64,000 nucleotides of DNA from Borrelia duttonii Ly (lineage in GTDB: Bacteria > Spirochaetota > Spirochaetia > Borreliales > Borreliaceae), in the NCBI RefSeq assembly GCF_000019685.1, contig NC_011229.1, forward strand, positions 867,675 through 931,674, written 5' to 3'. Shown here piece after piece: positions 10,151-18,514 of this stretch. The position numbers and the translations under genes were made by a program. Below the pieces are notes generated by a model that worked only from the letters and a program-made list of their open reading frames with translations, made no database searches and was not told the DNA's origin. Numbering within the stretch: position 1 is the stretch's first letter; every line of letters begins with the position of its first letter.

Positions 10151-11564
10151 GGCATGTGTTTTATTTTTTGTTTTTTTAGTTTTATATTGTTTGTATGGTT
10201 TTTTGTTTCGAGGGAAAAAAGAGGAAAAAGTATTTTTACGTGATTATTTTCTTGCAAATCGCGGTTTGAATTTTTTTGTAATGGCATTGGTTGTTGCATC
10301 TACTTATGTTAGTGCTAGCAGTTTTATTTCAGGACCTTCGGCTGTTTATAGATATGGATTGTCTTTTATATTCTTAGCAGTTATTCAAATTCCTACAAGT
10401 TTAATTTCATTTGTTATTGTTGGAGAGAAATTAAACTTGGAGTCTAAAAAAATTAATGCTATAAATATTATTGATTATATTGGGTATAGATATTTTAGTC
10501 GTTCTTTAGTTGTAATTAGTAGTGTTATATTAATTTTTTTTTCTTTGTTTTTAATTTCGGCTCAACTTATGGGAGGAGCTAAACTTTTAGAGGTTTTTTT
10601 TCAAATTAATTATATTGATTCTCTTATTTGCTTTGCTCTCTTTGTTTTTTTATATGTGTGTTTTGGTGGATTTAAGATGATAGCATATATGGATTTGATA
10701 CAGGGAATTTTAATGGTCATATCATCTGTGTTATTATTTGCAAAATTAATTGATTTGGGCGATGGGATTGGTGATCTTTTTAGGATGGCTCAGTTAGGAC
10801 TGAGGGAGGATTTATTATTACCATCAAATTTGGATTTAAAAATAGGCTATATAATTTCTTTTTGGATATTAATAGGAGTTGGGATGTTGGGATTGCCACA
10901 ATTTGTTAATAATTTTATAGCCTTTAAAGATGTAAAAGCAATTAGATATTCTCTTCCTATTGTTACTTTTATGATAGGGTTTTTAATTGTTATTATGCAT
11001 TTAATAGGTTTTTTTTCACTTGTTATTTTTCCTAACTTAGCGGCAAATGATAAAGTTATTTTGGATATAGCATTAAAAGTGTTAAATCCCCATGTATTTA
11101 TATTTTTTTTTGTAGGACTTGTGTCAGCTATAATGTCTACAATAGATTCAGGACTTCTTTTAATGTCTTCTACTTTAGTTAAGGTAATATTGTTACTAAG
11201 TAAAAATATTGGTGATAAAATAGGAGTTAAAAGGATTACCATTATTTCTAATGTTTGTTTTATGTCAATAATAGTTTGGTTATCTTTAACTCCACCTGAT
11301 TTTTTGTTTTTTGTAAATATTTTTGCGATTGGAGCTTTGGAAGTTTCATTTTTTTCTATTATTGTTTTTGGTCTTTATTTTAATTTTGTAAGTAAGATAT
11401 CAGCTTTTATTTCTCAGTTTGCAGGGCTTTTGAGTTATTTGTTGATAATTTTTTGTGATAAAGCAAGTATATATGATGTTCATCCTATTGTTCCTTCATT
11501 TTTTATTTCGATATGTTCATTTTTGATAGTTAATTTTATTTGTAAAAAATGTAGTAAAATTTAG
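10143..11564 (+). CDS. panF: Sodium/pantothenate symporter, copy 1
   Basis: 473 residues with about 13 hydrophobic helices, as expected for the sodium:solute symporter family. Conserved pieces include RDYFLANRGLNFFVMALVVAS near the N-terminus, ASTYVSASSFISGPSAVYRYG in the ion-binding region, and STIDSGLLLMSSTL in the later sodium-site helix. It imports pantothenate, needed for CoA. It starts 8 bases inside yhdT, which favours coupled translation. The neighbouring divergent coaBC acts on the same pathway. An identical second copy lies at 15203-16624. The PanF assignment over other symporters rests on the yhdT and coaBC context. Confidence 0.88.
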   Translation: MTKACVLFFVFLVLYCLYGFLFRGKKEEKVFLRDYFLANRGLNFFVMALVVASTYVSASSFISGPSAVYRYGLSFIFLAVIQIPTSLISFVIVGEKLNLESKKINAINIIDYIGYRYFSRSLVVISSVILIFFSLFLISAQLMGGAKLLEVFFQINYIDSLICFALFVFLYVCFGGFKMIAYMDLIQGILMVISSVLLFAKLIDLGDGIGDLFRMAQLGLREDLLLPSNLDLKIGYIISFWILIGVGMLGLPQFVNNFIAFKDVKAIRYSLPIVTFMIGFLIVIMHLIGFFSLVIFPNLAANDKVILDIALKVLNPHVFIFFFVGLVSAIMSTIDSGLLLMSSTLVKVILLLSKNIGDKIGVKRITIISNVCFMSIIVWLSLTPPDFLFFVNIFAIGALEVSFFSIIVFGLYFNFVSKISAFISQFAGLLSYLLIIFCDKASIYDVHPIVPSFFISICSFLIVNFICKKCSKI

Positions 11565-11568
11565 TTGT

Positions 11569-12543
11569 ATGTTGTTAGGGGATGTTAAGAGCGTTGGGAA
11601 GTATAATGTTATTAATGTTTTAAATAATGACGATGGTAAAAGACTTGATGTAGTTTTAATAAAATTTTTAAAACTTCCTAAATCAAAGGTAATAAAACAT
11701 ATTAGAAATGGTGATATTCGTTTAAATAATCTTAAGGTTTCTTTTTCACAACGGGTTTTAAAGGATGATAAAATTTATTTGTATAAGCCTTTAGTGCAAG
11801 GTTTAAATTTAAATGGTGTTGTAATTAAAAATAAAACCGATATATTAAGAGATGTAGAGAGTAGATTGGTCTATGAGGATAAGGATTTACTTGTAATTAA
11901 TAAAAGAAAGGGGGTTTTAGTTCATGGAGATGGGTATTCACTTGATGTTTTGGTTAATGCTTATCTTTTAGATGAAAATCTTGCATCTCTTAGTTTTAAG
12001 CCTTCTGCTGTACATAGGTTGGATAGAAATACTTCAGGTCTTATTGTTTTTGCAAAGAATATATATTCTGCAAGAATTTTAAGTAAAGCATTTAGTAGTG
12101 GTATTGTTACCAAAAGGTATTTAGCTTTACTTGATGGTGAGATTAGAAAATCTTTAACTTATAAGAACTTTTTGTATCGGGATAAAATTGTAAAGAAAAC
12201 TTTTGTTATGGATAATTTAAATAGTAATATAAATAAATTTAATGCTATAACTATTGTTAAGCCACTTTTGGTGTCTAAGTTTGCTACACTTGCTGAAGTG
12301 TCAATTAAGACAGGATTTACGCATCAAATAAGAGCACAGTGTGCTTTTAATAATCATGCTTTAATTGATGATAAAAAATATAATCCTAAATTTAAAAAAA
12401 ATAATTACTTTTTACATTCTTTTTTGATAAACTTTAACCATTCTTTCTTTTTAAGAAATGAATTTTTTGTTGAACCTAGTTCAGATTTTGTGAAACGGAT
12501 AAATAGTATTTTTGGTGTTTATGACTTTAAAGAATTTATTTAA
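11569..12543 (+). CDS. RluA-family pseudouridine synthase with S4 domain, copy 1
   Basis: 324 residues. An S4 RNA-binding domain (about residues 24-75: RLDVVLIKFL, SKVIKHIRNGDIRLN) precedes the catalytic domain. The active-site motif HRLDRNTSG places the catalytic aspartate at residue 152. A later motif, TGFTHQIRAQCAF, matches the family's GRTHQIR. This corresponds to RluC/RluD-type enzymes that modify uridines in 23S rRNA, but the exact target cannot be told. It starts 4 bases after panF with no clear Shine-Dalgarno element, suggesting coupling. Its end overlaps the next gene. An identical copy lies at 16629-17603. Confidence 0.88.
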   Translation: MLLGDVKSVGKYNVINVLNNDDGKRLDVVLIKFLKLPKSKVIKHIRNGDIRLNNLKVSFSQRVLKDDKIYLYKPLVQGLNLNGVVIKNKTDILRDVESRLVYEDKDLLVINKRKGVLVHGDGYSLDVLVNAYLLDENLASLSFKPSAVHRLDRNTSGLIVFAKNIYSARILSKAFSSGIVTKRYLALLDGEIRKSLTYKNFLYRDKIVKKTFVMDNLNSNINKFNAITIVKPLLVSKFATLAEVSIKTGFTHQIRAQCAFNNHALIDDKKYNPKFKKNNYFLHSFLINFNHSFFLRNEFFVEPSSDFVKRINSIFGVYDFKEFI

Positions 12544-13453
12544 GAAGCTCACATTTAAAAATGCTTTAGGTGCAATTAAGGACATTTCAATTGTTATTAA
12601 ACATAAATTTGTAAAGATTAAGGTTTATTCTTTAGTAGGTGTTGCTGGTACTGGAAAAAGTTTTAGATCACATTTAATTGCAGATAAATATTCTATTCCT
12701 TTAATTATTGATGATGGTGTTTTAATTAAGAACATGAAGATTATTGCTGGGACTTCTGCTAAGTTTGAAAATAATGTGTTTGATGCAATAAGGCGTTCTA
12801 TTTTTGAAGATGATGTTCATAGGAATGAAATTGTTGAAGCTCTTCGTAAAGAAAATTTTAATAAAATATTAATATTGGGAACAAGTGTTCGGATGATAGA
12901 TAAAATAACATCTAGGCTTTTTTTACCAAATTCTTCTAAGATTATTTATATAACAGATATTTCTACTAAAAAAGAAATAGAAAAGGCAAAAATTTCAAGG
13001 CAGATGGGTGAACATGTTGTTCCAGCAGCTGCTTTTGAGATAACATCTATTAAGCCAAATTTATTGTTGGATTCAATTCGAGTTTTTTTTAAACGTAAAG
13101 GGTTTTTATCAAAGAAAAGGAACTATATTCGTTCTATTGTAAAACCTAATTTTCATGATGAGGGAGGTATTTTATCTGTTTCCAAAAATGCTGTAAGACA
13201 AGTGATTGAACATTGTGTTTCTGAATATAATAAAGATTATATTGTTTATAATTTAAAAATAAAAAAAAGCCATGGGAGTTATTATTTTAAGCTATTTTTA
13301 GATATTCCACTTGGAAGTAATTTACTTGATGATGCGGAAATGCTTAGAGAGTATATTATTAATAATGTACTTAAGTATACAATAATTAATATATCTGGTA
13401 TTGATGTTATTATACATAAATTTTATGAGCAAAAAGGTAATTTGGATAAATAA
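12521..13453 (+). CDS. P-loop ATPase with Asp23-like C-terminal domain, copy 1
   Basis: 310 residues from ATG 12521; a TTG at 12512 is possible but less likely. A Walker A motif GVAGTGKS lies at residues 40-47. It is followed by a kinase-like nucleotide-binding fold (LIIDDGVLIKN, KILILGTSVRMID, KIIYITDIS). The last 90 or so residues, from GGILSVSKNAVRQVIE to GIDVIIHKF, follow the alternating helix/strand pattern of Asp23/Gls24 envelope proteins; that is my inference from pattern only. The gene overlaps the pseudouridine synthase by 23 bases and precedes murC by one base. Function is unknown; position suggests a link to cell wall or ribosome assembly. An identical copy is at 17581-18513. Confidence 0.75.
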   Translation: MTLKNLFKKLTFKNALGAIKDISIVIKHKFVKIKVYSLVGVAGTGKSFRSHLIADKYSIPLIIDDGVLIKNMKIIAGTSAKFENNVFDAIRRSIFEDDVHRNEIVEALRKENFNKILILGTSVRMIDKITSRLFLPNSSKIIYITDISTKKEIEKAKISRQMGEHVVPAAAFEITSIKPNLLLDSIRVFFKRKGFLSKKRNYIRSIVKPNFHDEGGILSVSKNAVRQVIEHCVSEYNKDYIVYNLKIKKSHGSYYFKLFLDIPLGSNLLDDAEMLREYIINNVLKYTIINISGIDVIIHKFYEQKGNLDK

Positions 13454-13454
13454 G

Positions 13455-14861
13455 ATGAAAATTGATTTGGATAATTGGAGCAATATATTTTTAGTAGGAA
13501 TTAAAGGTTCTGGGCTTTGTTCACTTGCTTGTTTTTTAAGTGATAAGGGATATTTTATAGAAGGGGTTGATGTTCCTTTAAAGTTTCATACCGAAGATAT
13601 ATTAAAGAGCAAGAATATAACATATTATGAAAATATTTATGAGTTTTCACTAAAAATATGTAATAGATCTTATGATGCTTTAATATATTCATCAGCTTAT
13701 AATAAGGATAATTTGCCTATTTTATTAGAAGCCTATGAACTTGGTATCCCAGTTCTCTCTTATCCTGAAGTTATTGGCGAAATTTCTAAAAAATATTATA
13801 GTATTGGGGTGGCGGGTTCTCATGGCAAGACCACTACGGCAGCATTTTTAGGTATCTTATTTCATAGTTTAGGATTGCAGCCTAATTTGATATTGGGTTC
13901 TAGTGTGAAAAATTTAGAAGATAAATCTAGTCTTGTTGGGGAAAGCAATGTATTTATTGCAGAGACTTGTGAGTATAAGGGACATTTTTTGTCTTTTTCG
14001 CCAGATATAATTGTTTTAACCAATATTGATTATGAACATGTTGATTTTTTTAAAAATTATGAAGAGGTTGAAGATATTTTTTTGCAATATGTCAATAACT
14101 TAAAGAAAAATGGGATATTGATAATAAATGCTGATGAAAGTAATTTGTTTAATATTAAAAATAAGATTATAAGAAAAGATATTAGGGTATTTAGTGTTGG
14201 ATTTAATTCTCTGTCTGATTTTAAAATTGAACATTTTGAGATTGGAGATGGATTTTTAAAATTTGATTTTTTGGGAAGTATTGATATCAGGCTTAAAACC
14301 CCTTTAATTCATAATGTTTTAAATTTTTCAGTAGCACTTTTGGCTTTGAAGTTGTTTTTAGAAGAGCATAAAAAATTAGTTTGGAATTTTGATGAGAGAA
14401 TAAAAATAGTAGCTAGAGAGTATATGGGCATTAAAAGAAGAATGGAATTTATTATGGAAAAAGATGGTGTTATATATCTTGATGATTATGCTCACCATCC
14501 AAAAGAAATTGAGAGTACTCTTTTAGGTCTTAAGAAATTTTATGATGGTAGACGTATTGTTTTAGATTTTATGCCACATACATTTACAAGAACAAAAGTT
14601 CTATTTGATGAATTTGTGAGGGTTTTAAGTAATGTTGATGTGTTAATTCTTCATAATATATATCTTTCAGTTAGAGAAGATTTTGATCCTAAGAGACTCT
14701 CTAGAGATTTGTTTTTATCCTTAAGAGATCTAAATCAGAATGTTTATTTTTTTGCAGAGATAGGTGATTCTGTTGATTTTATAAAAGGTCTGTTAAAGAG
14801 AAATGATTTATTTGTTACAATGGGAGCTGGTGATAATTTTATATTACATGATTTTTTATGA
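13455..14861 (+). CDS. murC: UDP-N-acetylmuramate-L-alanine ligase, copy 1
   Basis: 468 residues from ATG 13455; in-frame upstream codons lie inside the previous gene. The N-terminal domain begins IFLVGIKGSGLCSLA, a Mur-ligase Rossmann loop. The ATP site is GVAGSHGKTTTAA (P-loop at residues 121-128). TNIDYEHVDFF and DDYAHHPKEI are hallmark MurC/Mpl motifs. The enzyme adds L-alanine to UDP-MurNAc, the first peptide step of peptidoglycan synthesis. Length and motifs fit MurC, and Mpl-type recycling is the main alternative. It starts one base after the ATPase gene. An identical copy is at 18515-19921. Confidence 0.9.
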   Translation: MKIDLDNWSNIFLVGIKGSGLCSLACFLSDKGYFIEGVDVPLKFHTEDILKSKNITYYENIYEFSLKICNRSYDALIYSSAYNKDNLPILLEAYELGIPVLSYPEVIGEISKKYYSIGVAGSHGKTTTAAFLGILFHSLGLQPNLILGSSVKNLEDKSSLVGESNVFIAETCEYKGHFLSFSPDIIVLTNIDYEHVDFFKNYEEVEDIFLQYVNNLKKNGILIINADESNLFNIKNKIIRKDIRVFSVGFNSLSDFKIEHFEIGDGFLKFDFLGSIDIRLKTPLIHNVLNFSVALLALKLFLEEHKKLVWNFDERIKIVAREYMGIKRRMEFIMEKDGVIYLDDYAHHPKEIESTLLGLKKFYDGRRIVLDFMPHTFTRTKVLFDEFVRVLSNVDVLILHNIYLSVREDFDPKRLSRDLFLSLRDLNQNVYFFAEIGDSVDFIKGLLKRNDLFVTMGAGDNFILHDFL

Positions 14862-14872
14862 AGGTATTTTAA

Positions 14873-15190
14873 ATGAAAAGTATGACAGGATTTTTTCACT
14901 TAGAAAAAGCTATTTCAAATTATATGTTTAGTGTTAATTTGAAATCTTATAATGGTAAATTTTTAGAATTTAAATTTAAATTGCCCGAAGTTTTATATGC
15001 TTATGAGCTTGATATAAGGAATTTTATTGCAACTTATGTGAAGAGAGGTAATTATTTTTATTTGTCTGGTGGTGTATTGCATCTTGTTTATCTTATTTTT
15101 TTATTGCTATATTTAATATTCCTATTTGGTTTTTATTATTATGTATTTTTTTTCCTCTTCTTAGTTTTTTATTGGTATGTATTTTTGTAA
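14873..15190 (+). pseudogene. Truncated yicC fused out of frame to yhdT sequence at the repeat junction
   Basis: The first 60 codons match the intact yicC at 19933 exactly, beginning MKSMTGFFHLEK. At base 15051/15052 the sequence switches to the middle of yhdT, read in a different frame. It then encodes a hydrophobic tail of about 45 residues rich in Phe, Tyr and Leu before stopping at 15190. The product would be a 105-residue chimera with half of the YicC N-terminal domain and an artificial membrane-like tail. It cannot have YicC activity. The stop lies only 12 bases before the second panF start, so it may preserve translation into that gene. Confidence 0.9.
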
Positions 15191-15210
15191 TTATTTTTAG
15201 AAATGACTAA
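15052..15210 (+). pseudogene. 5'-truncated yhdT remnant
   Basis: Codons 13-64 of yhdT are repeated here, but the start codon, ribosome-binding site and first 12 codons are missing. The codon immediately before the remnant in this frame is TAA (15049-15051), and no ATG, GTG or TTG start follows near the beginning. The remnant is therefore probably not translated in its own frame; the chimeric yicC frame reads through the same DNA. It supplies the short leader in front of the second panF. Confidence 0.85.
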
Positions 15211-16624
15211 GGCATGTGTTTTATTTTTTGTTTTTTTAGTTTTATATTGTTTGTATGGTTTTTTGTTTCGAGGGAAAAAAGAGGAAAAAGTATTTTTACG
15301 TGATTATTTTCTTGCAAATCGCGGTTTGAATTTTTTTGTAATGGCATTGGTTGTTGCATCTACTTATGTTAGTGCTAGCAGTTTTATTTCAGGACCTTCG
15401 GCTGTTTATAGATATGGATTGTCTTTTATATTCTTAGCAGTTATTCAAATTCCTACAAGTTTAATTTCATTTGTTATTGTTGGAGAGAAATTAAACTTGG
15501 AGTCTAAAAAAATTAATGCTATAAATATTATTGATTATATTGGGTATAGATATTTTAGTCGTTCTTTAGTTGTAATTAGTAGTGTTATATTAATTTTTTT
15601 TTCTTTGTTTTTAATTTCGGCTCAACTTATGGGAGGAGCTAAACTTTTAGAGGTTTTTTTTCAAATTAATTATATTGATTCTCTTATTTGCTTTGCTCTC
15701 TTTGTTTTTTTATATGTGTGTTTTGGTGGATTTAAGATGATAGCATATATGGATTTGATACAGGGAATTTTAATGGTCATATCATCTGTGTTATTATTTG
15801 CAAAATTAATTGATTTGGGCGATGGGATTGGTGATCTTTTTAGGATGGCTCAGTTAGGACTGAGGGAGGATTTATTATTACCATCAAATTTGGATTTAAA
15901 AATAGGCTATATAATTTCTTTTTGGATATTAATAGGAGTTGGGATGTTGGGATTGCCACAATTTGTTAATAATTTTATAGCCTTTAAAGATGTAAAAGCA
16001 ATTAGATATTCTCTTCCTATTGTTACTTTTATGATAGGGTTTTTAATTGTTATTATGCATTTAATAGGTTTTTTTTCACTTGTTATTTTTCCTAACTTAG
16101 CGGCAAATGATAAAGTTATTTTGGATATAGCATTAAAAGTGTTAAATCCCCATGTATTTATATTTTTTTTTGTAGGACTTGTGTCAGCTATAATGTCTAC
16201 AATAGATTCAGGACTTCTTTTAATGTCTTCTACTTTAGTTAAGGTAATATTGTTACTAAGTAAAAATATTGGTGATAAAATAGGAGTTAAAAGGATTACC
16301 ATTATTTCTAATGTTTGTTTTATGTCAATAATAGTTTGGTTATCTTTAACTCCACCTGATTTTTTGTTTTTTGTAAATATTTTTGCGATTGGAGCTTTGG
16401 AAGTTTCATTTTTTTCTATTATTGTTTTTGGTCTTTATTTTAATTTTGTAAGTAAGATATCAGCTTTTATTTCTCAGTTTGCAGGGCTTTTGAGTTATTT
16501 GTTGATAATTTTTTGTGATAAAGCAAGTATATATGATGTTCATCCTATTGTTCCTTCATTTTTTATTTCGATATGTTCATTTTTGATAGTTAATTTTATT
16601 TGTAAAAAATGTAGTAAAATTTAG
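15203..16624 (+). CDS. panF: Sodium/pantothenate symporter, copy 2
   Basis: Identical in sequence to the 473-residue symporter at 10143-11564 (sodium:solute symporter family, about 13 helices). The upstream context differs. Here panF follows the chimeric yicC frame, which stops 12 bases before its ATG, and a yhdT fragment with no start codon. It would be transcribed from upstream of the first block or by read-through from the first murC. If expressed, the cell has two panF genes for one yhdT, which changes the ratio of the proposed partners. Confidence 0.88.
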   Translation: MTKACVLFFVFLVLYCLYGFLFRGKKEEKVFLRDYFLANRGLNFFVMALVVASTYVSASSFISGPSAVYRYGLSFIFLAVIQIPTSLISFVIVGEKLNLESKKINAINIIDYIGYRYFSRSLVVISSVILIFFSLFLISAQLMGGAKLLEVFFQINYIDSLICFALFVFLYVCFGGFKMIAYMDLIQGILMVISSVLLFAKLIDLGDGIGDLFRMAQLGLREDLLLPSNLDLKIGYIISFWILIGVGMLGLPQFVNNFIAFKDVKAIRYSLPIVTFMIGFLIVIMHLIGFFSLVIFPNLAANDKVILDIALKVLNPHVFIFFFVGLVSAIMSTIDSGLLLMSSTLVKVILLLSKNIGDKIGVKRITIISNVCFMSIIVWLSLTPPDFLFFVNIFAIGALEVSFFSIIVFGLYFNFVSKISAFISQFAGLLSYLLIIFCDKASIYDVHPIVPSFFISICSFLIVNFICKKCSKI

Positions 16625-16628
16625 TTGT

Positions 16629-17603
16629 ATGTTGTTAGGGGATGTTAAGAGCGTTGGGAAGTATAATGTTATTAATGTTTTAAATAATGACGATGGTAAA
16701 AGACTTGATGTAGTTTTAATAAAATTTTTAAAACTTCCTAAATCAAAGGTAATAAAACATATTAGAAATGGTGATATTCGTTTAAATAATCTTAAGGTTT
16801 CTTTTTCACAACGGGTTTTAAAGGATGATAAAATTTATTTGTATAAGCCTTTAGTGCAAGGTTTAAATTTAAATGGTGTTGTAATTAAAAATAAAACCGA
16901 TATATTAAGAGATGTAGAGAGTAGATTGGTCTATGAGGATAAGGATTTACTTGTAATTAATAAAAGAAAGGGGGTTTTAGTTCATGGAGATGGGTATTCA
17001 CTTGATGTTTTGGTTAATGCTTATCTTTTAGATGAAAATCTTGCATCTCTTAGTTTTAAGCCTTCTGCTGTACATAGGTTGGATAGAAATACTTCAGGTC
17101 TTATTGTTTTTGCAAAGAATATATATTCTGCAAGAATTTTAAGTAAAGCATTTAGTAGTGGTATTGTTACCAAAAGGTATTTAGCTTTACTTGATGGTGA
17201 GATTAGAAAATCTTTAACTTATAAGAACTTTTTGTATCGGGATAAAATTGTAAAGAAAACTTTTGTTATGGATAATTTAAATAGTAATATAAATAAATTT
17301 AATGCTATAACTATTGTTAAGCCACTTTTGGTGTCTAAGTTTGCTACACTTGCTGAAGTGTCAATTAAGACAGGATTTACGCATCAAATAAGAGCACAGT
17401 GTGCTTTTAATAATCATGCTTTAATTGATGATAAAAAATATAATCCTAAATTTAAAAAAAATAATTACTTTTTACATTCTTTTTTGATAAACTTTAACCA
17501 TTCTTTCTTTTTAAGAAATGAATTTTTTGTTGAACCTAGTTCAGATTTTGTGAAACGGATAAATAGTATTTTTGGTGTTTATGACTTTAAAGAATTTATT
17601 TAA
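16629..17603 (+). CDS. RluA-family pseudouridine synthase, copy 2
   Basis: Identical to the gene at 11569-12543: 324 residues, S4 domain then the HRLD catalytic motif with Asp152. Both copies keep the full reading frame. Because flanking genes within the repeat are also intact, this copy should be functional if transcribed. The same 23-base overlap with the next gene is preserved. Confidence 0.88.
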   Translation: MLLGDVKSVGKYNVINVLNNDDGKRLDVVLIKFLKLPKSKVIKHIRNGDIRLNNLKVSFSQRVLKDDKIYLYKPLVQGLNLNGVVIKNKTDILRDVESRLVYEDKDLLVINKRKGVLVHGDGYSLDVLVNAYLLDENLASLSFKPSAVHRLDRNTSGLIVFAKNIYSARILSKAFSSGIVTKRYLALLDGEIRKSLTYKNFLYRDKIVKKTFVMDNLNSNINKFNAITIVKPLLVSKFATLAEVSIKTGFTHQIRAQCAFNNHALIDDKKYNPKFKKNNYFLHSFLINFNHSFFLRNEFFVEPSSDFVKRINSIFGVYDFKEFI

Positions 17604-18513
17604 GAAGCTCACATTTAAAAATGCTTTAGGTGCAATTAAGGACATTTCAATTGTTATTAAACATAAATTTGTAAAGATTAAGGTTTATTCTTTAGTAGGT
17701 GTTGCTGGTACTGGAAAAAGTTTTAGATCACATTTAATTGCAGATAAATATTCTATTCCTTTAATTATTGATGATGGTGTTTTAATTAAGAACATGAAGA
17801 TTATTGCTGGGACTTCTGCTAAGTTTGAAAATAATGTGTTTGATGCAATAAGGCGTTCTATTTTTGAAGATGATGTTCATAGGAATGAAATTGTTGAAGC
17901 TCTTCGTAAAGAAAATTTTAATAAAATATTAATATTGGGAACAAGTGTTCGGATGATAGATAAAATAACATCTAGGCTTTTTTTACCAAATTCTTCTAAG
18001 ATTATTTATATAACAGATATTTCTACTAAAAAAGAAATAGAAAAGGCAAAAATTTCAAGGCAGATGGGTGAACATGTTGTTCCAGCAGCTGCTTTTGAGA
18101 TAACATCTATTAAGCCAAATTTATTGTTGGATTCAATTCGAGTTTTTTTTAAACGTAAAGGGTTTTTATCAAAGAAAAGGAACTATATTCGTTCTATTGT
18201 AAAACCTAATTTTCATGATGAGGGAGGTATTTTATCTGTTTCCAAAAATGCTGTAAGACAAGTGATTGAACATTGTGTTTCTGAATATAATAAAGATTAT
18301 ATTGTTTATAATTTAAAAATAAAAAAAAGCCATGGGAGTTATTATTTTAAGCTATTTTTAGATATTCCACTTGGAAGTAATTTACTTGATGATGCGGAAA
18401 TGCTTAGAGAGTATATTATTAATAATGTACTTAAGTATACAATAATTAATATATCTGGTATTGATGTTATTATACATAAATTTTATGAGCAAAAAGGTAA
18501 TTTGGATAAATAA
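17581..18513 (+). CDS. P-loop ATPase with Asp23-like C-terminus, copy 2
   Basis: Identical to the 310-residue protein at 12521-13453, with Walker A GVAGTGKS at residues 40-47 and the Asp23-like tail. The chosen start is the ATG at 17581, equivalent to that of copy 1. No divergence between copies is seen, so selection on one copy cannot be judged. Its gene is again one base upstream of murC. Confidence 0.75.
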   Translation: MTLKNLFKKLTFKNALGAIKDISIVIKHKFVKIKVYSLVGVAGTGKSFRSHLIADKYSIPLIIDDGVLIKNMKIIAGTSAKFENNVFDAIRRSIFEDDVHRNEIVEALRKENFNKILILGTSVRMIDKITSRLFLPNSSKIIYITDISTKKEIEKAKISRQMGEHVVPAAAFEITSIKPNLLLDSIRVFFKRKGFLSKKRNYIRSIVKPNFHDEGGILSVSKNAVRQVIEHCVSEYNKDYIVYNLKIKKSHGSYYFKLFLDIPLGSNLLDDAEMLREYIINNVLKYTIINISGIDVIIHKFYEQKGNLDK

Positions 18514-18514
18514 G

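Larger units (their letters stand above)
9992..15051 (+). repeat. Tandem direct repeat unit, copy 1 (5,060 bp)
   Basis: Every stretch compared between 9992-15051 and 15052-20111 is identical at a constant offset of 5,060 bases, and all four encoded proteins are the same. The unit runs from codon 13 of yhdT to codon 60 of yicC. It contains panF, the pseudouridine synthase, the P-loop ATPase and murC. No insertion sequence, tRNA or long flanking repeat is seen at its ends. The only shared base at the breakpoints is a single T, so the unit may equally be placed one base to the right. Confidence 0.97.

Noticed and set aside
10847..11242. 131-codon minus-strand frame inside panF (and its twin at 15907-16302)
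   Set aside because: Antisense to a strongly conserved membrane gene, with no ribosome site or recognisable domain; a composition shadow.
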